From: a virus
IMG/VR virus record: IMGVR_UViG_3300036770_004917
Span: 22,044-86,043 of that record
DNA length: 64,000 nucleotides
Direction: 5' to 3' (one strand)
Position 1 is the stretch's first letter; each line of letters starts with the position of its first letter. Below, in pieces: positions 36,171 through 43,428 of the stretch. The notes under the pieces are model-generated. The model was not told where the DNA came from, ran no database searches, and worked only from the letters and a program-made list of their open reading frames with translations. The position numbers and the translations under genes are program-made.

Positions 36171-36995
36171 ATGGCAACCGCCAAGAAGCAACCCCAAACT
36201 AAAACGAATGGAGAGAACGAAGTGGACAGCGAGCCAATCGCAGCAACCAACTATCTACAAGAGCGCATTGCGGAGGATTCCTATTACTCCGAGCGACGCG
36301 CAAAAGATGAACAAAAGCGCAAAGAAGACCTACATCGTCTTCTCGTCGACCTGAGCGAGCCCTTCCCTCCCGAAGTTGAGCGGGAACTGAGAAAGGGTGG
36401 AACATCCCTGACGTACATTCCCGTTAGTGAGGTGATTACTCGTCTGAATCGCTGCTTCGGGGTGACTGGATGGTCGTCGGAAATCATACGATGCGAGCGT
36501 GACCCGCTTGACCCAGACTTTATTGTTGCTCACGTTCGGCTGAGCACCCACAGTGGCGATATGTACCCGAATGTAACCAAGGATGGTTTCGGTGGGCAGA
36601 AAATCAAGCGAACCAAGGCTGGCGAAATTGTTGACCTTGGAGACGAGTTCAAGGGCGCTGTTTCCGATGCCCTGAAGAAGGCTGCCCAGCAATTCGGCGT
36701 TGCCCTGTATCTCGCTCGTTCTGACGAGGCACTCAGTATTGAAATTGAGCAAGATATGGCTCAATCACGCCCACAGATTGACCCCAAAGTCGTTGCACTC
36801 TGGGAGCAGTTCCGTACATTGAGTGGCACCTTTGGTGCTGAGCAAAAAGCACAGTTGGGTCAGTTCTGGAACGAGTACGCCAATGGGGCCCCCAAGCCAA
36901 CATTGGAGACAGCGACGCCACAAATTCTCATGGCGCTTATTGAAGAATGCACGAGGATTAGTTTCCCCGGCTCGCAAGTCATCGTTGAAGAATAA
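36171..36995 (+). CDS. Rad52/22-family single-strand annealing protein
   Basis: 274 aa, ATG with AAAGGA upstream. The central part LTYIPVSEVITRLNRCFGVTGW, then the beta strands IVAHVRLSTHSGDMY, and EFKGAVSDALKKAAQQFGVALYLAR match the Rad52/22 DNA-repair family. Such proteins coat single-stranded DNA and anneal complementary strands in recombination-dependent replication. The N-terminal 45 residues are charged and variable; the C-terminal 80 residues may bind a partner. The next gene is a RecB-like nuclease, the usual pairing of exonuclease with annealing protein. Confidence 0.85.
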   Translation: MATAKKQPQTKTNGENEVDSEPIAATNYLQERIAEDSYYSERRAKDEQKRKEDLHRLLVDLSEPFPPEVERELRKGGTSLTYIPVSEVITRLNRCFGVTGWSSEIIRCERDPLDPDFIVAHVRLSTHSGDMYPNVTKDGFGGQKIKRTKAGEIVDLGDEFKGAVSDALKKAAQQFGVALYLARSDEALSIEIEQDMAQSRPQIDPKVVALWEQFRTLSGTFGAEQKAQLGQFWNEYANGAPKPTLETATPQILMALIEECTRISFPGSQVIVEE

Positions 36996-36998
36996 TCC

Positions 36999-37787
36999 AT
37001 GAACCAACCCGATGGCATCGGGGGGCCGCCATACACGCCTCCCCCATATCTATCCCCTTCGTCAATGGGCACATTTCGGCAGTGTCCGCAGAAATTCAAG
37101 TTCAATAAAATTGATGGGATTCCTGACCGACCGAGCGAGGCAACGCTCCTTGGAAACTTTGTCCATGAAATATTGGAGGAGTTCTATGCTCAGCCAATTG
37201 ATGAGCGGTCGATTGCTTCGGCAAAGGTATTGGCTGCGGAGGTTTGGGCAAAGTCGGAGTGGGAAAAGCGGATTGAGGGATTCGTAAAGCCCGAGCAGCA
37301 CCGCCGCTTTCGTTGGAGTGCATGGTGGTGCTTGGAGAATCTGTGGAAGATTGAGAATCCAAAGTCAATTGAACCAATTGGCATTGAACGCGAGGTCAAT
37401 GGGCTACTCGGCAGTGCGACCGTAAAGGGCTTTATTGACAGGTACGAGCGCATCGGTGATGGCACGATATGTATTTCCGACTACAAGACCGGCAAGACTC
37501 CAAGTAAGTCATGGGTTGCAGACAAGTTTGTTCAGTTGCGAATCTACGCTGCCCTCATGTCGCAAGATGTGCCAGATGTTGGCCAACTCAAGTTGCTTTA
37601 CCTAAAGGACGGTGTATCATTCTCCTACACGATTAATGAGGATAATAATCAAGAAATCATCAACTACGTAGATGAAACTTATGCAAGCGTCCAATCGGCG
37701 TGCCAAAGTGGAGATTTCCCATATGTCCGGTCACGACTCTGCGACTTTTGTGCCTATAAATCAATATGCCCAGGATGGAAAAAATGA
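36999..37787 (+). CDS. RecB-like PD-(D/E)XK exonuclease with Fe-S cysteines
   Basis: 262 aa. LSPSSMGTFRQCPQKFKF (C29) starts the fold. GNFVHEILEEF supplies the early His/Glu region, GFIDRYE and ISDYKTGK the catalytic Asp and Asp-x-Lys, and LCDFCAYKSICPGW (C248, C251, C257) completes a probable four-cysteine Fe-S site as in AddB/Cas4-type nucleases. It would resect DNA ends for the adjacent annealing protein. It ends in an ATGA overlap with the next gene. Confidence 0.88.
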   Translation: MNQPDGIGGPPYTPPPYLSPSSMGTFRQCPQKFKFNKIDGIPDRPSEATLLGNFVHEILEEFYAQPIDERSIASAKVLAAEVWAKSEWEKRIEGFVKPEQHRRFRWSAWWCLENLWKIENPKSIEPIGIEREVNGLLGSATVKGFIDRYERIGDGTICISDYKTGKTPSKSWVADKFVQLRIYAALMSQDVPDVGQLKLLYLKDGVSFSYTINEDNNQEIINYVDETYASVQSACQSGDFPYVRSRLCDFCAYKSICPGWKK

Positions 37788-38293
37788 CAAATGTAATTAG
37801 TGATGACGCCTTTGCGTATTTTGTTGCGGAAGAAGTAAAAAACAAACTCTCTCCGGCTCAACGAAATACCTTACTTCAGCGTGAAAACTGGGACCGTTGG
37901 CAGCGAGCATTGGTCGCCCTGACCGAAAACCTGAAAGACCAGATTCAGCAGATAGCCGGAGCAGAGGCAGAAGATGAGCGTCGTTTTGAGGGGATAGGCA
38001 GCAAGCGAATGCAGAAGGAGATACGTGGGGCATACGCCGACCGTCGCCTCCGCGTTGAGAGATTCTTGTTCCATGTAAACAAGCGCCTTGATGAAGTAAC
38101 CAAGATGATTGAAACAGGTGTTGCGCCAGAAGCAAACCCTTGGGAAGTGATTGACTTCTTTAAGCGTGCGATTTTTGAGCATCGCAAATTGATGGACGAA
38201 CACGACCTAGAGCCAACACCTATTGATGAGGCTCTATGGGCTGCGCTGTCTGATAAATGGCTTTTTGATAAAATAGATACATCACTTCTGTAG
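37784..38293 (+). CDS. Hypothetical protein, 169 aa
   Basis: ATG overlaps the nuclease stop (ATGA), so translation is coupled. The product is mostly helical and charged, with a basic middle (RRFEGIGSKRMQKEIRGAYADRRLRVERFLFHVNKRLDEV) and Trp residues near both ends. No recognised domain. Its tight linkage to recombination genes suggests a DNA-related role. Confidence 0.72.
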   Translation: MTNVISDDAFAYFVAEEVKNKLSPAQRNTLLQRENWDRWQRALVALTENLKDQIQQIAGAEAEDERRFEGIGSKRMQKEIRGAYADRRLRVERFLFHVNKRLDEVTKMIETGVAPEANPWEVIDFFKRAIFEHRKLMDEHDLEPTPIDEALWAALSDKWLFDKIDTSLL

Positions 38294-38305
38294 TAAGGGT
38301 GTGCA

Positions 38306-38614
38306 GTGCGTAGACGAAGCAAAAAACGCGAAAAAGAGTACGTGATACGCAGGGAGGTCGTGGAACGGCTCCTATCCGAGCGTCCATACTGCGAAGCCTG
38401 TCCAAAATTTGCCAAATATGACGGGAAAGTCTCATACGTACGGCGCGGAAGCGTAGATATCCACGAGATTGTTAGACGGTCTCAGGGTGGCTCAATAATA
38501 GATGAACCAAACCTTTTGGCCGTATGTCGTGAATGTCATAATCGCATAGGCCGAGAGCCTCAATTGGCCTTTGACCTTGGTTTGGCTAAACATGGTTGGG
38601 AACGAGATAGTTAA
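38306..38614 (+). CDS. HNH endonuclease, small
   Basis: 102 aa, GTG start with AAGGGTG upstream. The N-terminus is highly basic (RRRSKKREKEY). Cys pair YCEAC, then DIHEIVRRSQGG and LLAVCRECHNRIG give the HNH zinc-finger arrangement with catalytic His in DIHEI. Small HNH proteins near terminase often assist cleavage at packaging sites, but here it lies several genes downstream, so a homing or recombination role is equally possible. Confidence 0.85.
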   Translation: MRRRSKKREKEYVIRREVVERLLSERPYCEACPKFAKYDGKVSYVRRGSVDIHEIVRRSQGGSIIDEPNLLAVCRECHNRIGREPQLAFDLGLAKHGWERDS

Positions 38615-38708
38615 GTCGTCACAAATTTGGGGTGATTGTTCACTACGGGGGCGGCGTAATGTAGTAAAGTCTATTTGTCGTAACCCACACTAGACACGGA
38701 GACACAAC

Positions 38709-39089
38709 ATGAGTTCAGTCCTTACCCTCCAGGTTCCTGGCACGCTTTCAACTTCAACTGATGTGAAGGTTGTGGCCCCAGTTTCCGGAAAAATCACCGC
38801 TGCCTATGCAGCAGTAACCACCGCCCCCGTTGGTAGCGCACTTACAGCCACGGTGCTAAACGGCGCCGACACTGCTGTTGCTTTCTCAATTGCTGCTGCC
38901 GGAACCACCGATGATGGCACCCTCACTGCTGCCAACTGCTCCTTTGATAAGGGCGACGTCATCACTGTTGATGTCACCGCAGTCGGCTCAACCACCGCTG
39001 GCGCAAACTTGGTCGTATCGTTGGCCATTGAGGTTGACGCCGAAGAGACCACCCCAATCACCATCTCGCCAGACAACCGCTTCGGCTGA
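38709..39089 (+). CDS. Small beta-rich, probably abundant virion protein
   Basis: 126 aa, ATG with GGAGACACAAC upstream. The sequence is Ala/Thr/Val/Ser-rich with almost no aromatic or basic residues (KVVAPVSGKITAAYAAVTTAP, VITVDVTAVGSTTAG), typical of an Ig- or jelly-roll-like beta sandwich. It stands alone between a 94-base leader and a strong terminator, and its codons are strongly C-ending, both consistent with high expression. Capsid decoration or head-fibre protein is the likeliest role; not proven. Confidence 0.7.
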   Translation: MSSVLTLQVPGTLSTSTDVKVVAPVSGKITAAYAAVTTAPVGSALTATVLNGADTAVAFSIAAAGTTDDGTLTAANCSFDKGDVITVDVTAVGSTTAGANLVVSLAIEVDAEETTPITISPDNRFG

Positions 39090-39100
39090 GCCTGATAGCG

Positions 39101-39117
39101 GCACCGTCTAGCGGTGC
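39101..39117 (+). other. Small hairpin after the beta-rich gene
   Basis: GCACCG and CGGTGC flank a five-base loop. It precedes the strong terminator by about 50 bases and has no T-run, so it may protect the mRNA 3' end or be incidental. Confidence 0.45.
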
Positions 39118-39166
39118 GACAAACGAATACCTTTGGGTGCGTAGTTCCGTTACCTTAGGAGTCACT

Positions 39167-39200
39167 GACGGGAGGGAGACCTCCCGTCTTTGGCATTTTC
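39167..39200 (+). terminator. Rho-independent terminator
   Basis: GACGGGAGG (39167-39175) pairs perfectly with CCTCCCGTC (39180-39188) around a GAGA tetraloop, followed by TTTGGCATTTT. This closes the unit of the beta-rich protein and isolates it from the resolvase gene. Confidence 0.85.
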
Positions 39201-39203
39201 TGG

Positions 39204-39212
39204 TGCTACTGT
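39204..39212 (+). promoter_or_regulatory. Extended -10 promoter for leaderless resolvase mRNA
   Basis: TGC followed by TACTGT ends six bases before the ATG of the resolvase gene. With no ribosome-binding site and a terminator immediately upstream, transcription starting at or next to the ATG is the simplest reading. Confidence 0.55.
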
Positions 39213-39218
39213 GCGTGA

Positions 39219-39752
39219 ATGGTTCTCATGGGGCTCGACCTCTCTTTGACGTCTACTGGTATCTCAATCGATGGGAACACGCAAGCCATAGTAAGTAAAT
39301 TCAAGGAAACCAAACGCCTTGCAGATATCCGTGACCAGTTGTCGCTTATCTTGGTTCAATTTGGGGTGCAGGGTGTTGTTGTTGAGGGTTACGCATTTGC
39401 GGCACGTAATTCCCAATCACACAAGATTGGCGAACTGGGTGGAGTAGTTCGCTTACTCCTTCATGAGATGATGATTCCTTTTGTTGATGTCCCACCAACA
39501 AGCCGAGCAAAATTTGCTACTGGCCGTGGTAATGCAGCAAAGACAGAAGTTATTTCTGCAGTTTCAGCAAGAACCGGCTTGATTTGGTCCGGCAAGAGTG
39601 CTGACGACGAATGCGATGCATGGTTGCTTGAAGAGATGGGCTTGCAGGCCATTGGGTTGGGCAAGTACCATTGGCCTGAGAGCAATATGACCGCCATCAA
39701 GAATGTTGACTGGTCGCCAATTAAGGAAGGTGTTACACATGGGTCTGCGTGA
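39219..39752 (+). CDS. RuvC-like Holliday-junction resolvase
   Basis: 177 aa. GLDLSLTSTGIS (first Asp), VVVEGYAFAARN (Glu) and ADDECDAWLL (late acidic pair) give the RuvC/RNase H-fold catalytic set. It would cleave branched DNA before packaging. There is no ribosome-binding site; a TANNNT hexamer six bases upstream suggests leaderless expression. ATG 39228 is an alternative start. It overlaps the next gene by 14 bases. Confidence 0.85.
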   Translation: MVLMGLDLSLTSTGISIDGNTQAIVSKFKETKRLADIRDQLSLILVQFGVQGVVVEGYAFAARNSQSHKIGELGGVVRLLLHEMMIPFVDVPPTSRAKFATGRGNAAKTEVISAVSARTGLIWSGKSADDECDAWLLEEMGLQAIGLGKYHWPESNMTAIKNVDWSPIKEGVTHGSA

Positions 39753-40086
39753 TAATCCAATTAGTCAGGTTGAGATTGAATCAGAACTCCTTCGCCTGAT
39801 TGACATGCTTGAAGAGGAGACTGAGGCATTCGAAAAACTTGCCGAGGATGCTGCCAAAAAGGAAGCCATCTACAAGGCGAATTGGGCAAAGGAATACCTT
39901 GCGGCAAAGGGCTCAATCAAGGAGCGCGAAGCGTGGGCTGACTACAAGTTGGCCGATGAACAATTTGATTACAAGATTTCGGAAGCCCTCGTTAAGTCTA
40001 AGAGGGAGAAATTACTCTCACTGAGAACGTCCATAGATGCAATGCGTACATTGAATGCCAACGTGCGCGCCCAGGTCATGCCTTGA
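39739..40086 (+). CDS. Coiled-coil hypothetical protein, 115 aa
   Basis: ATG 39739 with GGAAGGTG upstream. Almost entirely charged helix (LLRLIDMLEEETEAFEKLAEDAAKKEA..., LVKSKREKLLSLRTSIDAMR), the type often found near phage recombination genes. No enzymatic motif. The stop overlaps the TTG start of the deaminase gene. Confidence 0.75.
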   Translation: MGLRDNPISQVEIESELLRLIDMLEEETEAFEKLAEDAAKKEAIYKANWAKEYLAAKGSIKEREAWADYKLADEQFDYKISEALVKSKREKLLSLRTSIDAMRTLNANVRAQVMP

Positions 40087-40556
40087 TTCCGTCACGCAGG
40101 GAACTCAACTGGCTAAAGTCATGCATCCAGTTGGCCCAAACATTTTCTACCTGTTCTAAAAGACAATATTTTGCAGTTGTGTTGATGGAAAATGGACGGG
40201 TCGCTGGCGTTGGCTACAACGGCTCGCCGCCCGGAATTGGTCATTGCAACGAGGGGCATTGTCCACGATACGCACAGAACAGCGAACCTGGCTCCAATTA
40301 CGATAATTGCATCGCCCAGCATGCCGAGGCCAATGCCTTGCTTTGGTCGGACCCTTCACTGCGCTCTGGTGGAACCCTAATTGTGAATGGTCCTCCGTGT
40401 TTTGGTTGTGCTAAACAAATTGCTTCTGCGAATATCCAAAGAGTTATCTATCTTGAGGACTCTTCGTATAGTGATGCTGGACGTTCTTTCAATTTGCTAA
40501 CTTCTGCTGGGATAGAGTTAGTTCAAGTTAGTCAATCGCTTCTGGAGGCGTCGTGA
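40083..40556 (+). CDS. Deoxycytidylate (dCMP) deaminase
   Basis: 157 aa; the TTG start overlaps the previous stop (TTGA). Zinc-dependent cytidine-deaminase motif: QHAEANALL (His ligand, catalytic Glu) and PPCFGCAKQI (two Cys ligands). The extra Cys/His segment GHCNEGHCPRY matches dCMP deaminases rather than cytidine deaminases. It makes dUMP for dTMP synthesis, complementing the ribonucleotide reductase further right. Confidence 0.88.
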   Translation: MIPSRRELNWLKSCIQLAQTFSTCSKRQYFAVVLMENGRVAGVGYNGSPPGIGHCNEGHCPRYAQNSEPGSNYDNCIAQHAEANALLWSDPSLRSGGTLIVNGPPCFGCAKQIASANIQRVIYLEDSSYSDAGRSFNLLTSAGIELVQVSQSLLEAS

Positions 40557-41356
40557 ATCACAATGTAGACGAATCTTTGTCGAATCTCTTGGTTGATATT
40601 GAGACATTGGTTCCATTGGTTGGAAACCCAAGAAGAGGCAATGTTGACGCTATTGCTGCGTCATACGCCGAATTTGGCCAAGTTAAGCCCGTTGTCATTC
40701 GTCCCAATGATGATGGCACTGCGACAATTATTGCCGGTAACCACCAGGTGATGGCGGCCAAGAAACTTGGATGGACACACATTGCTGCGGTGCAGATGGA
40801 CGCCGATGATTCACGTGCAATTGCATTTGCCCTTGCGGACAACAGGACATCTGAATTGGGAAAGACTGACGATTCATTGGTCTCAGAGTTGCTTGGTGGG
40901 GTTATAGATGATTACGGTGATTTATTTGACAGGCTTGGTTGGGATGAGTTTGAAATTGCAGCAATGGAAGAAGAGTCTTTCATGCAAGAACGAACTACAG
41001 AATCACGAGAATCGCAACAGTATATTCCTCCGGTGATTCAACCAATTGCCGATATTGGTGAAGCAATTCTTTCTTCCTTAGTGAAAAAGAACAGTGAAGG
41101 GGAATCACAGATAGTTGCCCCTTCAACAGTTGAACATAAGGATGTTGCGGTTCAGGGTAGCGGTCTTGTAACAAATGCGATGCAAGTTCCCAGTGGGCCT
41201 AAGGCAGTCGTTCAGTACACAATTGTTTTCGATGACCCAGAACAGCAGCGCCGTTGGTATGACTTCATTCGCTGGCTGCGAAATGAGGCAGCCTATGACG
41301 GTGAAACGAATGCAGAAAAACTAATATCGTTTATTGATGCGCACTCCGAGTGCTAA
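40553..41356 (+). CDS. ParB/Srx-fold protein
   Basis: 267 aa; the GTG start overlaps the previous stop (GTGA). Residues 10-100 carry a ParB-type N-domain: LVPLVGNPRRGNVDAIAASY, GQVKPVVIRPNDDG and IIAGNHQVMAAKKLGW, the GNHQ form of the box seen in phage ParB-like proteins. The C-terminal 60 residues (VVQYTIVFDDPEQQRRWYDFIRWL) form a separate small domain. Role in DNA binding or nucleotide-driven clamping is likely; exact target unknown. It ends tail to tail with the next, minus-strand gene. Confidence 0.82.
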   Translation: MNHNVDESLSNLLVDIETLVPLVGNPRRGNVDAIAASYAEFGQVKPVVIRPNDDGTATIIAGNHQVMAAKKLGWTHIAAVQMDADDSRAIAFALADNRTSELGKTDDSLVSELLGGVIDDYGDLFDRLGWDEFEIAAMEEESFMQERTTESRESQQYIPPVIQPIADIGEAILSSLVKKNSEGESQIVAPSTVEHKDVAVQGSGLVTNAMQVPSGPKAVVQYTIVFDDPEQQRRWYDFIRWLRNEAAYDGETNAEKLISFIDAHSEC

Positions 41357-41357
41357 T

Positions 41358-41558
41358 TCACCATTTTCCAAGAGGGCAACTTGAGCCTTTGAGGCGAACC
41401 TTAATCTTCATAAAACACCCACACTCTTTGCAGGTTTTTGTGGGGGTGAATAGGCGGTCGCATGCGATGCAGATATTCCACCGCTTAACTGCAAAATTGG
41501 GAGCATCCATATCTCCATCAATGCCTGCGTCGGAGTAGTCATCTGGTTCAAGCGACAT
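41358..41558 (-). CDS. Small zinc-binding phage protein (DUF6171-like), 66 aa
   Basis: Start ATG 41558 with GAGGGAG upstream. The C-terminal half RWNICIACDRLF, then KTCKECGCFMKIKVRLKG and SCPLGKW gives the Cys-Cys...CGCFM...K...CPxGKW pattern that I recall for DUF6171. A single zinc site is expected. Role unknown. Confidence 0.7.
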   Translation of the reverse strand: MSLEPDDYSDAGIDGDMDAPNFAVKRWNICIACDRLFTPTKTCKECGCFMKIKVRLKGSSCPLGKW

Positions 41559-41889
41559 TTTTGGCATCTCCCTCAAGTGTGAATGTTTTGTGCGAAATTT
41601 GACCGACGAGCACCTGGATATACGTCGCCATGCCAGCCAAGCCAACGATATCTATCGGCGGTAGGCCGTCAGCAATGTACTTGACAGTATTGATGAACTC
41701 ACTACTAGATGCTTCGTTTTTTGTGACAACAGACAGTGCTGCCGAACGTGACTTTGTGTCAATTTTCAACTCCCAGAGTCGCCCAAGATATGTGGCCCTA
41801 ACGGCAACATAGAAACACTCAGTCTCAACCTTAGGTATGTCATTGGGGTCAGTGATGACAATTAGTTCTTCAGGGTTTGGTGGAATCAT
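41548..41889 (-). CDS. Hypothetical protein, 113 aa
   Basis: ATG with GAGGAAAG upstream; overlaps the downstream gene by about ten bases. No cysteine cluster or membrane segment. Mixed alpha/beta sequence (ECFYVAVRATYLGRLWELKID) with a hydrophobic C-terminal part (IDIVGLAGMATYIQVLVG). Not recognised. Confidence 0.7.
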   Translation of the reverse strand: MIPPNPEELIVITDPNDIPKVETECFYVAVRATYLGRLWELKIDTKSRSAALSVVTKNEASSSEFINTVKYIADGLPPIDIVGLAGMATYIQVLVGQISHKTFTLEGDAKNVA

Positions 41890-41898
41890 TTTCTTTCC

Positions 41899-42225
41899 TC
41901 AGGCTGGGGCAACGAAAAAACCAACGAGAAATCCCACCAAGCCCGTGATTACCGCCACGCCAAGCCATGCAAGTATTTTCATGTTCTCTCCATCTGCTGA
42001 TTTTTTATGAAGGTTATCATCTAGTTCGTCTGGGCCGAAGAACATATCCTCAAAATCAGATGGAGAATCGCCATCAATGACAAAGTCTGGAATAAGGCTT
42101 TCTTCCAGGACGATTATTTCCATTAGACGCGAAACAACTTCACCCGTATTAGTGAACTGGCCCGTTGATTCAAGACTTGTCGCCGCCAACTCAACAACAT
42201 AATCCTCTAGGTGCCTCAAGTACAT
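41899..42225 (-). CDS. Tail-anchored membrane protein, 108 aa
   Basis: ATG with AGGTG upstream. Residues 1-85 are acidic and soluble; residues 86-106 (ILAWLGVAVITGLVGFLVGF) form one C-terminal membrane segment with a short exit end. This layout places the acidic domain in the cytoplasm. Part of a leftward cassette with other small membrane proteins. Confidence 0.72.
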   Translation of the reverse strand: MYLRHLEDYVVELAATSLESTGQFTNTGEVVSRLMEIIVLEESLIPDFVIDGDSPSDFEDMFFGPDELDDNLHKKSADGENMKILAWLGVAVITGLVGFLVGFFVAPA

Positions 42226-42228
42226 CTT

Positions 42229-42444
42229 TCACCTATCTCGGAACAAGAGGTGAAATAGCAGTAGTCCAGCGATTGCCCCAGAAACCTCTGGACCATAGCC
42301 AAGGTTCTTGAGGTGCTGAACGTCGCGACTTATTGTGTTTCTATTGCGCCGAATAGCAAAAATATCGTAGACAAGAACAAACAAAGCAACCGAAAGGGGG
42401 CCCGTAAGATGGGCATCATCAAGTTTCTTAAATGGTCTACTCAT
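42229..42444 (-). CDS. Small membrane protein, 71 aa
   Basis: ATG 42444 overlaps the upstream gene's stop; no clear ribosome-binding site, so translational coupling is likely. Two hydrophobic stretches (PLSVALFVLVYDIFAI and VSGAIAGLLLFHLLF) flank a basic loop. A holin-like role is possible from size and topology alone but no lysis gene is visible nearby. Confidence 0.6.
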   Translation of the reverse strand: MSRPFKKLDDAHLTGPLSVALFVLVYDIFAIRRNRNTISRDVQHLKNLGYGPEVSGAIAGLLLFHLLFRDR

Positions 42445-42691
42445 CACTAATTGTCAACAAGGGTGGGAGCAGTTCATCTGCCACCCGCCTAGCATGATGT
42501 TGCTTTAGGGCCAATTCTGCGGTGACATGGACATCTCCGGTTGCTCCGGACATAATGGATGCCAAGCAAAACGCAAGTTGTTCGGAGTGGTCTACCTCGT
42601 CAACATATCTTGCCCGCTCTGAGGCAACTTCTTCCCGGAGGATGATGATTGCCTTCTTTAGGGAATGTATCTTGTTGACCAGTTCACTCAT
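42437..42691 (-). CDS. Hypothetical coiled-coil protein, 84 aa
   Basis: Starts inside the end of the upstream gene. The N-terminal half is charged helix (IHSLKKAIIILREEVASERARYVDEV) and the rest contains SGATGDVHVTAELALKQHHARRVADELLP. No recognised family. Confidence 0.62.
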   Translation of the reverse strand: MSELVNKIHSLKKAIIILREEVASERARYVDEVDHSEQLAFCLASIMSGATGDVHVTAELALKQHHARRVADELLPPLLTISDE

Positions 42692-42863
42692 TGCGTTCTT
42701 CGCGCATTCTGTCTATTCCTGCGCGTGCCTTTCTGATGCGAATATTTTTGTTTGAAATTACCAGAGAACGCAGTAGTTTTTGCGCCTGTTCCTCGGTTAG
42801 TGAGTCTTCGCTGGCACCTATAAGTGCGGCCGCCTCAGAGATTGCGCTGAATTTTTTGTCCAT
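42684..42863 (-). CDS. Small basic helical protein, 59 aa
   Basis: ATG 42863 with GAGGTG upstream, preferred over the in-frame TTG at 42881. Sequence has a small acidic start and a basic end (NIRIRKARAGIDRMREERNE). Possibly nucleic-acid binding; not recognised. Confidence 0.6.
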   Translation of the reverse strand: MDKKFSAISEAAALIGASEDSLTEEQAQKLLRSLVISNKNIRIRKARAGIDRMREERNE

Positions 42864-42909
42864 ATAATTCACCTCGGACAAAATAATACATCACAATCGC
42901 TAGGTTGAT

Positions 42910-43365
42910 TTAGCGAGACTTTTTGTTGCGTCGGAAAATGCGGGAAAAGAAACCCTGCTTCTTCTTGACGGGAGTGCTGGCGTGAGCGGTCTTGGGTGGG
43001 GCAATCGGTGGGACGATTCCACTTGCAGTCGTTGTCGTGGACGACGAAGCAACTTCAATCCCAGTCGCCTGTACATTCACATTGGGGGTTACGACGATTG
43101 CTGGCTTGGCTACCGCCTCAACTGCGGGCGAAGCCTGCTTCTTGGGGCGACCAGGCTTGCGTCGCTCGTGTGCCGTTCCGTCCTGAAGAATTCCATCGCC
43201 ATCGCCATCCTTAGCCTTGGCCTTGAATTGGGCAGTCTTTGCTGGCGTGCTAGACTTTTTTGGGGCACCACTCTTGGACTTTGGCGTTTGCTTTTTGGGC
43301 GTAACCTTCGAGGGGGCAGACTTCTTTGTGGTTTTGCTTGAGGCTGACTTTTTGTTTGTGCTCAT
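42910..43365 (-). CDS. Histone-like AT-hook protein with DxDxDG loop, 151 aa
   Basis: Lys/Ser/Pro/Ala-rich throughout, like histone H1 tails. Residues about 53-62 are DGDGDGILQDG, the same acidic loop found in the giant head proteins, followed directly by an AT-hook core (RRKPGRPKK). The C-terminus is basic with aromatic residues (KKKQGFFSRIFRRNKKSR). It probably binds DNA, in host takeover or DNA condensation. Start ATG lacks a ribosome-binding site and lies seven bases after a 12-base element shared with the tail chaperone gene. Confidence 0.75.
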   Translation of the reverse strand: MSTNKKSASSKTTKKSAPSKVTPKKQTPKSKSGAPKKSSTPAKTAQFKAKAKDGDGDGILQDGTAHERRKPGRPKKQASPAVEAVAKPAIVVTPNVNVQATGIEVASSSTTTTASGIVPPIAPPKTAHASTPVKKKQGFFSRIFRRNKKSR

Positions 43366-43372
43366 ATCGCGA

Positions 43373-43384
43373 AACCTAGCACAC
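43373..43384 (-). promoter_or_regulatory. 12-base start-linked element, copy A (leaderless promoter)
   Basis: On the minus strand GTGTGCTAGGTT ends seven bases before ATGAGC. It contains TGC-TAGGTT, an extended -10 of the TANNNT form. An identical 12-mer lies at the same distance from the ATGAGC start of the gene at 56771. Confidence 0.6.
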
Positions 43385-43416
43385 CCATTGTTGCAACGGC
43401 GGAACTATTTCTGGGT

Positions 43417-43422
43417 TAGGTT
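43417..43422 (+). promoter_or_regulatory. -10 hexamer for leaderless GTG start
   Basis: TAGGTT ends six bases before the GTG of the 211-aa gene, the same hexamer as in the 12-base element on the opposite strand nearby. No ribosome-binding site is seen. The two divergent promoters share the 63-base gap. Confidence 0.5.
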
Positions 43423-43428
43423 AAGCCG

